In this document: in pieces, positions 29,740 through 38,937 of the stretch | How the letters are laid out: each line of letters opens with the position of its first letter | Numbering within the stretch: position 1 is the stretch's first letter | Origin: Paulinella micropora | Lineage: Eukaryota; Cercozoa; Imbricatea; Euglyphida | NCBI GenBank assembly: GCA_009731375.1 | Contig: BJOX01000300.1 | Location: forward strand, 58,413 to 122,412 | Length of the DNA: 64,000 bases | Direction of reading: 5' to 3' | Notes under the pieces: model-generated | Databases searched by the model: none | What the model was told of the DNA's origin: nothing | The model's input: only the letters and a program-made list of their open reading frames with translations | Made by a program: the position numbers and the translations under genes

Positions 29740-29800
29740 GTAATTTGCGTTTAGTTCAATTCCTAAAGTCGTAGTGGGTTTTTTTTGGTTTTTTTTTTAG
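29740..29800 (+). other. Intron in the transposase gene
   Basis: GTAATT...T10-AG, 61 bases. Removing it joins GAAGG to GAAGAAGGA in frame, ahead of ITIDMTKPF. Confidence 0.7.
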
Positions 29801-30349
29801 GAAGAAGGAATATCAAAGAGTGACTGCAATCACGATTGATATGACCAAGCCCTTTCATGTTCCTTGGTGCTCCAGAGGAGCTTCGGACTTTCGGGATAAA
29901 TATGTAGTTAGGCTGCACGCGGGTGGGGCGACTTTGTTCTCACATGACATCAACTTTGTCTTATGTCACCTACCAAACATCGGACATGGCGTGAATTCCA
30001 ACCTCACATTCCTTTATTTCCTTTTGCGTTTCGAGTTATTCCATCCACGTACCAAGGCGGCCACGGAACTTTTCCTTGATTGGGATGGCGGGGGGAAAAA
30101 TACCGCTCTAACAGCGATGATGTTTCTGGCCAAAGTCGTGAAGGAGAGGTGGAGGAGCAAAATAGAAACTAATAGAATGGTCCCAAAGCATTCACACGGG
30201 CCGCAAGACCAGAAAATTTTCGTCATGCGCTACTTGGGCTATAACACCACCTTAATGACCACCAATCTAGCACAGGCTCTGTTGAAACTTATTCTTGGGT
30301 TCAAGAAGAACAAGGATTCGTATTGCATTTTGCTGTTGGNNNNNNNNNN

Positions 30350-30804
30350 TGGCAACCGACTCAGCTTCCTGCTCTACATAGAACTTCTGGTGCAAGAGGG
30401 TCCACGTTAGGTCCTCTGTGGGTGCTTCCGACTTTCCATAGTCGGCAAAATAAGAATTGTCATCATTGACAGCTCTGCGAGCTCGCCGATAAGTCTTCTC
30501 GCCAATCCCGTTCATTCGCAACCACATTTTCTGACAAATACGTGCGCCTTTCAATCTATATTCTATCTTTCCTTTCTCATTCTGCATGCTTAACATAGTT
30601 GCGGCTGCCCACCCCGCCAACTCCGATCTATTCATCTGCACTGTGTCAGTCCTAGCCTTTGCGGCTGCAAAGGGATCTACCCATCGATTGCATTGCAGGT
30701 TTTGGCAGCAAGGCTGACCAATCTCTTGCACCAGCTCAGGCCAAGTGCAACCTAGCCATCTGCGAAAGCTTTTGGGCCTAACTTCTGGTGGTGGATTTTT
30801 TTTT
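30350..30804 (-). other. Inverted duplicate of 28848-29345 between two gaps, probably misassembled
   Basis: Reverse complement of the transposase N-terminal/middle segment, near-identical (for example one G/A change at GTCAATG-GTGAC). It is bounded by 10-N gaps at 30340-30349 and 30805-30814. It replaces the expected catalytic C-terminal half of the gene. Confidence 0.85.
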
Positions 30805-30814
30805 NNNNNNNNNN

Positions 30815-31651
30815 CTGCAGCTGTCTCAGCTGACGCGTATCGTGTGGGACGGCCGCGACGGCGATGGTGGCTATCCGGGGCGACCAGGACATCTCGTCTG
30901 CCAAGACAAGGCGGGGCAGTCGTGGAACGTCAATCTGCGGGTGATCAATGATCTGCCAAGGGATTTGTGGGCCGTCCCTGAGGATAGAACAGCCGCGCAG
31001 GAGGCCGCGTCCATGTTGACGGAGGAGGAGCGACTGTCCGTGGAGAGGACGAGCTTCGTCAACGAGGGCAAGCAACCAGAGCATCCCCCTTGGCGTGGCT
31101 CCCGTCTGCTTTCTGAGGAGGAGCGCAAGCTGCGCGATTTTGACAACCCTGACCGATTTCCCTCACCGCACCTCAAGATTGTTGCACTGTTGAGTGAGAA
31201 TCCCACAGAGCAAGGATTGAAGAAAGCTACAGTCAAGGAGCTGAAGTCGTGGTTGGCGGAAAAGGGCCGGCAGCGGTCTGGTTCGAAGCCCATTCTCATT
31301 CAGCGCGTTTTGTCTGCATTTGCGGATGAGAACAGGGAGCGCGTTGGGGATGAACAAGGAGGTGAGGAGGGTGTGGGACGTGGTCGAAAGAGGAGAAGGG
31401 TCGCTGTCGACCAAAAAGTCGAGTTACGGGAGGTTAGTTCTAGCTCCTCTGAGGATGAGCCGACACTGCCTAGCGAACCAAATCGACCACATTCAGCTGC
31501 GCGGCAACGTGTTGCCCGCACTTTTCATCGTGTTTATGGTATTGATGGAGAAGAAGAGTTTGAGAGGAAGGAAGGTATAAGGTCGGACCTATCTGATGGC
31601 TCTAGTGAAGACTGGGACTGGCTTCCCCTTAAAGTTGCAAAAGTTGAGTAA
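30815..31651 (+). CDS. Transposase C-terminal segment with SAP domain
   Basis: Open from the gap to TAA, about 278 codons. Contains DLPRDLWAVPED, an SAP-like helix-extended loop-helix (TVKELKSWLAEKGRQRSGSK then ILIQRVLSAF) at about residues 125-160 of the segment, a basic GRGRKRRRV signal and an acidic Ser tail. SAP domains bind AT-rich DNA, which suits the AT-rich TIRs. It ends 20 bases before the right TIR. Confidence 0.65.
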   Translation: MQLSQLTRIVWDGRDGDGGYPGRPGHLVCQDKAGQSWNVNLRVINDLPRDLWAVPEDRTAAQEAASMLTEEERLSVERTSFVNEGKQPEHPPWRGSRLLSEEERKLRDFDNPDRFPSPHLKIVALLSENPTEQGLKKATVKELKSWLAEKGRQRSGSKPILIQRVLSAFADENRERVGDEQGGEEGVGRGRKRRRVAVDQKVELREVSSSSSEDEPTLPSEPNRPHSAARQRVARTFHRVYGIDGEEEFERKEGIRSDLSDGSSEDWDWLPLKVAKVE

Positions 31652-31671
31652 TTAAATTACTATTAATTAAT

Positions 31672-32305
31672 ATTGCTTTATTTCCGGCTGAATTAATCGC
31701 ACTTTGAAAGTATGAGTTACGGACTTAGAAAAATTTTCATATTGGCAGGTGGCAGCTTGAAGTGTGTGTATTTCTTATATATACAAATAGGATAGCTTCA
31801 GAATTAATATAAAAATTATATATTTAGATTCAGCATGATTGAATTAAACTATTCCGCACAAAATTCTGCCAGGAACGCTTGCCTAGACTAGTCACTCTCA
31901 TTGACTTAGAAAGATTTACACAGTCACTTTTTAATGTACTAGTGGCACCGCATGTGACTTATTTCATGTCAGCCGGGTGGTGGATCATGAAGTAAAATTA
32001 ATTTATCATTAAATCTGATTAGTTTCATTAATATTAGATGAAAAATCAAGCAAAAAAGAAGCAAAAATAGGCAAAGAACTTAGCAAAAAGTGGCAAGTAT
32101 TTTTGCCACATTTTTGCTTGATTTTGCCACGTTCAACTCTGAAAACTAACTTGAAATGTTGAATTTATTAATAAATAATGCTTTTTAATCATAGATCTGC
32201 TTGTTTTATCAACAAAACCTGCAGGAATTTGCCTCCCTATATTATGACTTGCCTATGCAAAAAAGTGGCAAAAGGTACTAGTACCTTTGAACATCACCTC
32301 TGTTA
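31672..32305 (-). repeat. Right terminal inverted repeat
   Basis: 634 bases, inverted copy of 23890-24523 with scattered substitutions. The palindrome recurs at 32271-32288. Confidence 0.9.
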
Positions 32306-32423
32306 ATATTATGGATAGTACCATCTTCTAGCCGTATCCCGATTCTTTCCGGGTCATCGTCCAGGTCACTTCTCCGCTCTTGAGGAGGCTCCGCATAAAC
32401 ATCCTGCGTCTCTTCTTCCTCTC

Positions 32424-34319
32424 TTATGTTCGCCTTCGCATTCTCATATACCTCATAAGATCACTCAGCGTCCTCCTGGGTATGTAGCTCACAAATATCC
32501 CGTGATCCGGGCCTTGTGGACTGTACCGTAGACCTGTGCGGTCATATCGGACTCCACTCGCCATCTCCATCGCCTCAATGTGGCTGACCTCATGCACCTT
32601 GTCAGTGGACAAGTCTTCCATCTCCACCGTGGACACCAACGCCGATACTTCTGAGTTAAACTCTAGCCTAGAGAGGCTATCAGCGACCACATTTCGCTTT
32701 TCCGGTAGATGGACCATTGTAAAATCGAAACACGACAAGAACGCTTGCCACCGCGTCAGCCGTCCAGTCTGTTCATGATTCATCAACCATAATAGGTTAT
32801 GATGACCAGTTCTGACAGTAAATTGAGGACCTCCCCACAAATACTCTCTGAGCCTCTTGAGGGCCCAGACCACCGCTAACGCCTCTCTTTGCCTTGTGCA
32901 ATAGTTTCTCTCCGCCGCACACAACTTCCTACTAATAAACATGATTGGGCGTAATTTCTTCTCCTCATCCTCTTGTTGTAATACAGCCCCAATCGCAAAC
33001 TTAGATGCGTCTGTATCGACTACGAATTGTTTCGTAAAGTCGGGCATCGTTAACACCAGTCCTCCGTCTTTCGGGTCTTTGTAAATGAGATCTTTGAGCG
33101 CATGAAACGCTTGCAAAGCCTCTTCGTCCCACTTCTCAAAGTCTCCAAAATCTATCATTTTCTCCACTTTAGCCCGTGTTGCACCCCAATCGGGTATAAA
33201 CTGGCTATAGTATTGCGCCATCGCAAGGAATGAGTGCAATTCAGTGCGGTTCTTCGGTATCGGTCGATTCATAATCTCCTCCCTCTTCTCTTTGGATATC
33301 GAGACTCGATTATGGGAGATCTCGTACCCTAAGTATGTCACACTCGTCTTGGCAAGTTGACACTTCTTTAGATTGCACTTCAGGCCAAAAGCTCCGATGC
33401 GCCTGAATATATCGGACAAATGATCGATATGCTCCTCCATTGTGTTAGAGTATACGATAATGTCATCGATATAGCAAAATGCATATTCTCCCGCCTTCTG
33501 TCCCCGCCTTCTCATAAAGCCACCGTCAGACAAATCATCGTACTGACTGCTCAACATCTTCTGCATCGCCTTCTGGAAAAGTCCTGGGGCTTGCTTGAGG
33601 CCCATCGGAAGCACTTTCCATTGGTATATTTCCATACCCACCACAAACGCCGTCAGCCATCTGGACTTTTCCTCCAGTGGTATCTGCCAGAAGCCATTCT
33701 TAAGGTCAATGACCGAATAGAATTTTGCATTCCGCAGTACTCTCCTTCCTTCTTCTAATGTCGGGAGAGGATTTCTCTCCTCCTCCAGCACCTTTTTAAC
33801 GCGAGCATAGTTAACTGTCAGGCGCCATTCTCCTCCTGGCTTCGGCACTATTCTCGGTTGTGAGACTATTGGAGATGTTGATCTCTCAATAAAGTCCTCA
33901 TTGAGCAGCTGTCTTGCTAGCTCCTCCGCTATCTTCGCCTCATGTATACTCAAATTCGCCCTTCGTGGTGCCGGTGACGGCTCCGCACCCGGTATTTTGT
34001 AAATAACCGCAGTGAAATCTTCAGGCTTGACACCACCTGCATGTGGAGGGTCAAAAATTTCCTTGTTCGCCTCTAATTTGGCTTTTAAAAGCTCCTTCTC
34101 CTTCTCCGTGCCTACTCCTTCTTCCAATATTTTCCGCGCCGCCTCTTGAAAATCTTCATCAGACATCTGCTTATGCTGCTTGAGGGGTTCTCTGTCCTCC
34201 TCCAAGCCTAAGTCCTCTTCCGAGACATCATCTAGGCCCGTCTTTTCATACGTGACCGTGTCCGGCTCATCATCTTTACCGAGCTCCACCAGCATGTCAA
34301 TGAGTCTCGCGTATTGCAA
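32424..34319 (-). pseudogene. Retrotransposon reverse transcriptase and RNase H
   Basis: 631 codons. RT motifs: NPLPTLEEG, FYSVIDLKNGFWQIPL, LPMGLKQAPGLFQ, and the active site YIDDIIVYS, then the LGYEISHNRV region. RNase H follows: VVDTDASKFAIGAVLQQ, QREALAVVWALKR and NVVADSLSR. The usual third acidic residue (T-D-H) is replaced: the sequence reads VRTGHHNLLWL. A TAA at the ORF end is followed in the same frame by about 38 more codons up to the nested transposon, so this stop is premature. Together these mark an inactive copy. Confidence 0.9.
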
Positions 34320-34325
34320 AGGAGC

Positions 34326-35360
34326 TTAACAGGTGTAAAAACCATCAAAGCATGTGAATGCTTGCGGTATCAATTTCAACTTGTCGAGGTCTCTGAGCTT
34401 CCGCTTGCATGCACTGCTCTGCTCACGAGTTCCCATACGACAAGCCACCACTAGCTGTTGCTTGCGAGAGGGTACCGGTATAGGATGATCAATAAGCCGG
34501 TCCCTTATTTCCTGCGCCCATATCGCCTTCTCATTATATGGCAGGATAATAGTATACGGCTTATTATTTTCGAATAAAGTCCGTAAGCATTTCTTCACTT
34601 CAGACAGTGAACGCGGCCACGTGGGCTCGTCACCCCAGAAATCAGTAATAAAACTTTTAATAGTTTCTGGTGGAGTATCCGGGATTCGCCCCGTTCTCCT
34701 TGGTACAAACGCCTCCCTTTTTTCTTCTCCTACTTTCGCATGGAAACAGTATCCGTTAGTAATATGGACATCTGTTCCTACTCCTTCCGCGAATCTCGCC
34801 AACGACGGGCTTCTTTGTGCGACACATATAATCTCCTCCTTTCGCTTCTCGATTAAGTCATCAATAGACTTTTTGTCCCAATGGCATGTCGGAACTGTGA
34901 CAGTGCACACTTGGGATTCCCAATTGTCGGTCCAGGACAGTTCATCCGGTCTTACGACATGGGGGTGAACGTACACCTCAAGTGCCTCATGTGCGATGGC
35001 CATCTTTTTGTGATCCGTCGCTAGACTCAGCTCATAAGCCTCATAAGAGTCAGTAGCGTTGAAGGGATCAATATCGTTCTTTTCTCCTCTTTTTACTCCA
35101 TATATCACTCGCCGTGCGGCGCAATCAATCACAGCCCCCATCGTAGCCAATTGGTCATACGATAGTAATATTGACCCGTGGTAACCGAGGACGACATAAA
35201 GTTCCATGCGGTATACTCGTGCGGATTTTAAATTAAAGGTCAGTGTGATGATTCCCGTGATGACCGTCCGGCTACCCACTCCCTTCAGAGTGCCAGTCGA
35301 ATTTTTCATATTTCCGTCCACCCAGTCCCGGTATCGATTAAAAAANNNNNNNNNNGTAAA
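34326..35360 (-). pseudogene. Retrotransposon aspartic protease and connector
   Basis: LIDTGTGW just left of a 10-N gap (35346-35355) gives the protease active site D-T-G. The frame then shifts and continues as a 331-codon frame with VVLGYHGSILLSYDQLATMG, which matches the second half of a retropepsin fold (I/L-L-G near the C-terminus). The remainder is an uncharacterised connector before RT. Confidence 0.65.
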
Positions 35361-35932
35361 AACTTCCGACCAACAACATTAATATTCGCCATCGTATCAT
35401 TACCAACTTTTAATATTGTCTTCAATGTTTCGCAATAAAGTTCCGTATAACACAGAGCATCGGGCCTGTGTATATTGGCTGCGAGAACAAGAACTTTACG
35501 TTCCAAATTTTGGAGTCTTGTCTCTAAGTTTTTCAACTCCTCCTTCTTCTCCTCCTGCTTCACCTCATTAACATTTTTATTATTCTGCGGTACTGGTGCG
35601 TTTACTATTTGAGCGACATTGTCTTGTGGTACTTGAGTACACACATTGTCTTTTTGCTCGCCACCCGCCGCGACCGTAGACATTGAGTCTGTTCGTGGTT
35701 GTTTGCTTGGCCGAGGCGATACGTCTGCCATTGGCCTCCTCGCCTCCATCGCAAGTCTCGCCTTCCTATTTGCATCAGTTATCATTGGTAACCGTGCTGT
35801 ATGAACGGGTATGAGACTACCTTGGGGCTGCAGTCTCTGTGTACCCACATCTTTGTTTTCACATAGAGGAAGCGTTGGCCCAGTCTGCACAACAGCATTA
35901 GAAAGCACTGTGACTTTAGGGTTAAACTTCAC
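35356..35932 (-). CDS. Retrotransposon gag-pol linker region
   Basis: Minus frame with basic and Ser/Pro-rich stretches and a coiled-coil-like segment (EEKKEELKNLETRLQNLERK), followed by the protease start. It overlaps the gag end region by frame and is likely expressed as part of a polyprotein. Confidence 0.6.
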
Positions 35933-35965
35933 AGTCTTCTCCTTCCTCTCTTCTTCCCCCTCCAG

Positions 35966-37858
35966 TCATTCCACCACCTCGAAACGATTACCTTGAGTAG
36001 TGTCCGGGTAGGATGACGTATCGGTCTCCGAGGCAGTGTTGTAGGCCTGAGCTCGACCGAAATTTGGGTTGGAGCTTGCCCACGAGCCTCCTCCTCCTCT
36101 GGGTGGGGGGGCTGGAGCTCGAACAGCTCTCCCTCCATAAGGGGTATATCCCCGACCTCCTCCTCTTCCTCTCTGAGGGGTTCCCTGCCACCTCGAGGCT
36201 CCTCTCCATGTTCCTCCTCCTCCTCCTCCTCCTCCTCCTCCTCCTCGTCCTCCTGCTCCTGCTCCTCCTTCTCGTCCTCTTTGAGAGGCCTTTAAGTTCT
36301 TTTGTCTCTCCCTTTCCTCCTTCTTCTCCTTCATCCTCTTCATGTAGGTAATGATTGCCTCTCGTAACTCCTCATCATCACACATATTGGCATACCAACC
36401 TTCGTTCACAGCGGCAATCTGAAGCATATTGAAAAGGCCCGGTTCCTTGCCTTCCGTCCTGCTCAGAAAATTTGCCCTTGCTGTTGGGTTCTGCCTATCA
36501 TGATTGAAAGAGCAGTCTCTGTTCTCCATCTGTGCCTTACACTGCAAGCCCGCGAACCACCTCCAACATGCGGTCTTCAGGTCTGGCTCTCTCTGTCTCT
36601 TCCAACCGGCAACTCTGTTTGTGTACGTGGCTTGTGCGCCAACAGGTACACCGCCTGCCTGTGCCGTATGTGCCTCCGTGAGCGAGTCCATGTTTGAGCA
36701 TGCACTCATCACTTCTTGAAACAGTGCTGACGGAGCAACGCTTTGAACCGTATTTTCGAACACGTGTGTCTCGAGGAAGTTCTTGGACTTCACTGAGCTA
36801 AACGTCGAGCATTGTTGTATGAGCTGAGTAAGCTTACTCGGGTTAACTGTGTGTAACGCCGAAAAGAAATAGAGGATGATCGACTTGCGGCCATAGAATA
36901 GCCCATAGGAGGAAACTACCTCCGTAAGGGTCGCCGCCAAGCCAACAGCACTCCTCAAACTCATCGCCACTGTCTCAAAGATTTCAAATCCTATGAGAGT
37001 ACCAGTGCAGAGATGCTGGTATCCATGAGATTGAAAATATGAAATGAGTGTGGCCACCGCCAGTTCACACTGAGCGTCTAGGCCTGTTGCATTGTTTCTC
37101 TTAATCTCCTCCTTCTTTCTCAAAAACTTGTACTGTGTCAGATCAAATCCCTCCGAGACTAGAGATTGGTCAAAAACAGTAACAAGGGCCTCGTATTCCT
37201 GCGTTTCGTCGCAAGGAAAAGCCTTCATGCAGGCATTGATCTCTTTGAGCTTGCTCAAAAGCGAAGCATCAGAGTCTTTGTCTGAGCTCGTCTTGGCATA
37301 TAGCATGAGACTTGCCACTCCTCCTTTCTTCCCCTTGAAGGCATTTATGATGTTCTGTCTGTCCTTCTTCTCCGTGTTTGTGACCACCACCGTAGTTGAG
37401 CCCGAGGGTGCAGGGGCTGGTGGGGCAGGAGCTGGTGGGGTCAAATATGTCGGAGGGTGTGTCTTTGCACCACTCACTTTTGCTTTCATTCTTTCCAGTC
37501 TCATCGTCTTCTCGAACTCCTCATTCTCTTTCGCCTTCTTCTTCTCAGATATCACCAGCTTTTGAGCATGAGTGATAAAGGCCACCAATTCAGAAGCAGA
37601 TCTGAGAAAATTATATTTCTCCACATATTGGTCAACACCTGCTTTGTTGGCGACCGGTGGTGCGTTACTAAGTGATTTAAGGACAGAGTGATCCTTGGTA
37701 GGAATCCATCTCTTCCATGCCTCCTTATGCAGTAACGCACCCATCAACAGTCTGATCTTGGTCAGAACTCTGTCGGTCTTCTCTAACTCATCAATCACAG
37801 GATGAGTTTCTCCTGCTGCCTTAATGCTTTTTTCCATCTCTGCCTTCCCCTCCTCCAA
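35966..37858 (-). CDS. Retrotransposon gag with CCCH finger and RGG tail
   Basis: 630 codons. Alpha-helical N-terminal half, a Pro/Ala linker (LTPPAPAPPAPAPSG), a capsid-like helical middle, then a C-x8-C-x8-C-x3-H finger (ACWRWFAGLQC ... CSFNH), and a C-terminal Gly/Arg-rich region. It would form the particle and bind element RNA. The usual CCHC knuckle is absent and a CCCH-type finger takes its place. The upstream open frame 37864-38313 is offset by one base at a T7 run and is probably the gag N-terminus. Confidence 0.8.
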   Translation of the reverse strand: MEEGKAEMEKSIKAAGETHPVIDELEKTDRVLTKIRLLMGALLHKEAWKRWIPTKDHSVLKSLSNAPPVANKAGVDQYVEKYNFLRSASELVAFITHAQKLVISEKKKAKENEEFEKTMRLERMKAKVSGAKTHPPTYLTPPAPAPPAPAPSGSTTVVVTNTEKKDRQNIINAFKGKKGGVASLMLYAKTSSDKDSDASLLSKLKEINACMKAFPCDETQEYEALVTVFDQSLVSEGFDLTQYKFLRKKEEIKRNNATGLDAQCELAVATLISYFQSHGYQHLCTGTLIGFEIFETVAMSLRSAVGLAATLTEVVSSYGLFYGRKSIILYFFSALHTVNPSKLTQLIQQCSTFSSVKSKNFLETHVFENTVQSVAPSALFQEVMSACSNMDSLTEAHTAQAGGVPVGAQATYTNRVAGWKRQREPDLKTACWRWFAGLQCKAQMENRDCSFNHDRQNPTARANFLSRTEGKEPGLFNMLQIAAVNEGWYANMCDDEELREAIITYMKRMKEKKEERERQKNLKASQRGREGGAGAGGRGGGGGGGGGGGTWRGASRWQGTPQRGRGGGRGYTPYGGRAVRAPAPPPRGGGGSWASSNPNFGRAQAYNTASETDTSSYPDTTQGNRFEVVE

Positions 37859-37863
37859 GGCCT

Positions 37864-38313
37864 TTATTTCCCTTTAAAAAAATGAAATATGCCACTCGAG
37901 TTTTTCGAACCCAGATTGGTCTTCATTTTTGTTACATCGACTGCCTCCTGACCAGTCGCGAGGAATCTGGCTATTGCTCTTGGGTTTGTGTACTGGAGGT
38001 AACCCTCACATCGTGGGCCGTATGAACGTTCCCAAATCAGGGTTTGAGTGTACACCCCAAAGATAGCATCGAGTAATTCAAGGTGGGTGTGTGAGTCCCC
38101 AAACTTGATATGCTGTATCTTCTTTCTCTCTTGTTGATCAGAGACCAGTTTGCAGAGGAGCTGTGTGTGTTCCTTCACTCTTCTGTCCACCTCCTTCTTC
38201 TCGGTCTCTGTGTGAGAACAGCAAGAACCACAGAGAGTTTGTATCTGATGTCTCCTTGTGAGCACACAGATATGGATTGGGCTAGAGGGTACGAGACACC
38301 TGCTTGAGACCAA
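37864..38313 (-). CDS. Retrotransposon gag N-terminal ORF
   Basis: 149 codons starting 155 bases inside the 5' LTR. Polar and helical, including EKKEVDRRVKEHTQLL and LELLDAIFGVYTQTL. It ends six bases before the next gag frame. Either a separate ORF or the start of gag joined by a shift or indel at ATTTCATTTTTTTAAAGG. Confidence 0.65.
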   Translation of the reverse strand: MVSSRCLVPSSPIHICVLTRRHQIQTLCGSCCSHTETEKKEVDRRVKEHTQLLCKLVSDQQERKKIQHIKFGDSHTHLELLDAIFGVYTQTLIWERSYGPRCEGYLQYTNPRAIARFLATGQEAVDVTKMKTNLGSKNSSGIFHFFKGK

Positions 38314-38450
38314 TCAAATTGTTTGTTTTGTGAAAGAGTTATGAGGGAGCTGTGTTGGAGTATTTGTTTTCGTCTGACGTCCCCGTGTGAGACAGGTCAG
38401 TGAAAATTCACTCTGTTGCCTGTGTGGCAAAGCAGAAAGAAATCACCCTA

Positions 38451-38465
38451 GTGATGTGGACTCCA
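38451..38465 (-). promoter_or_regulatory. Candidate primer-binding site
   Basis: On the minus strand TGGAGTCCACATCAC begins two bases after the 5' LTR. The complement ends in CCA as a tRNA 3' end does. Which tRNA is not determined. Confidence 0.5.
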
Positions 38466-38467
38466 AA

Positions 38468-38705
38468 TGTAATGCCCCCAACGATAGCTAGTAAAAAGTC
38501 GGTAATACAATCAAACACAGTCCTCAAAAGATGAGAATGATGTCTCGTTATATTAGCTCAGTGAAGCCAAAAAGGAAAACTGCAACAGACCAGGAATAAA
38601 ATGGCACCAGGTCCAATCCGGACAGATAATACTGAAAAACAAGCTGGTGCACCTGTCACCAGGAAAAGGTACTGTTTATCGGCTATCCGGGGGGTGATGC
38701 CTACA
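38468..38705 (-). repeat. 5' LTR of the retrotransposon
   Basis: 238 bases with TG...CA ends in element orientation. It is followed on the outer side by ATTA (38706-38709), the target duplication. Confidence 0.9.
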
Positions 38706-38937
38706 ATTATGAGAACTAAGGAGTCTTTTTCAATACTTCAAGTGGAATATGAGTTGTGTCAACAGTTGGAGGTGTTCAAGTCTCCGGGGAACTCACTGAA
38801 ATAATATAAAAAGGTGACGGCCTCGGAAGACTGCTATAGTCTTTACTAGTTAAATTGGATGCATATTTTTATTTATATATATCATTATTATTTCCTATGC
38901 GGACTGGGACCGCGGCGGAAAAGCCTGCGTTCCGAGG

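Larger units (their letters stand above)
28276..31651 (+). pseudogene. DDE-type transposase with C-terminal SAP domain, broken by gaps and frameshifts
   Basis: ATG at 28276 directly follows a poly-T AG. Order: a Ser/Thr/Pro-rich N-terminus to about 28850, a cysteine-bearing segment (GQPCCQNLQCNRW), a helix-rich segment (GARICQKMWLRMNGIGEKTY), a CxxC segment (KGDFAKCPICTEL), a 61-bp intron (29740-29800), then the catalytic-like part with ITIDMTKPFHVPW and ELFLDWDGGGKNT carrying two candidate catalytic Asp. The third acidic residue would fall in the gap at 30340. After the misplaced fragment the protein resumes at 30815 and ends with a SAP-like domain. Frames shift at an A10 run (about 28846-28855) and near 29440. 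The family pattern (Cys-rich start, IC-x-K helix, CxxC, D and D/N-G) matches widespread eukaryotic DDE transposases; I do not assign a superfamily name. Confidence 0.65.
23890..32305. mobile_element. Nested 8.4-kb DNA transposon with 634-bp TIRs
   Basis: Seen: terminal inverted repeats 23890-24523 and 31672-32305 are of equal length and nearly identical. The termini read TAACAGAGGTGATG and its complement. Both sides are flanked by ATA (23887-23889, 32306-32308), a 3-bp target duplication. Removing the element and one ATA restores the pol reading frame across the site, which fixes the boundaries. Contents: a plus-strand DDE-type transposase (28276-31651) and a divergent minus-strand multi-exon gene (24611-27301), with about 1 kb between their starts. 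TSD length and TIR length do not by themselves assign a known superfamily. I infer a cut-and-paste element. The assembly inside is damaged (three 10-N gaps, one inverted fragment). Confidence 0.85.
20614..38705 (-). mobile_element. Ty3/gypsy-like LTR retrotransposon, interrupted, with 4-bp TSD
   Basis: Seen: direct ~240-base repeats begin TG and end CA at 20614-20856 and 38468-38705. The outer flanks are both ATTA (20610-20613, 38706-38709). Internal minus-strand order is gag, protease, RT-RNase H, integrase, the Ty3/gypsy order. A polypurine tract lies next to the 3' LTR and a PBS-like sequence next to the 5' LTR. The pol region is split at 23890-32305 by a nested DNA transposon. The two LTRs differ at roughly one base in twenty plus two small indels, so the insertion is not recent. 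A solo LTR of the same family lies at 63610. Confidence 0.9.

Noticed and set aside
30267-30731. A separate minus-strand gene identical to part of the transposase
   Set aside because: It is the inverted, gap-bounded duplicate at 30350-30804; its open frame even crosses the N gap.
23890-32305. Polinton/Maverick element
   Set aside because: Long TIRs fit, but there is no polymerase B, no packaging ATPase, no capsid gene, and the target duplication is 3 bp, not 6.
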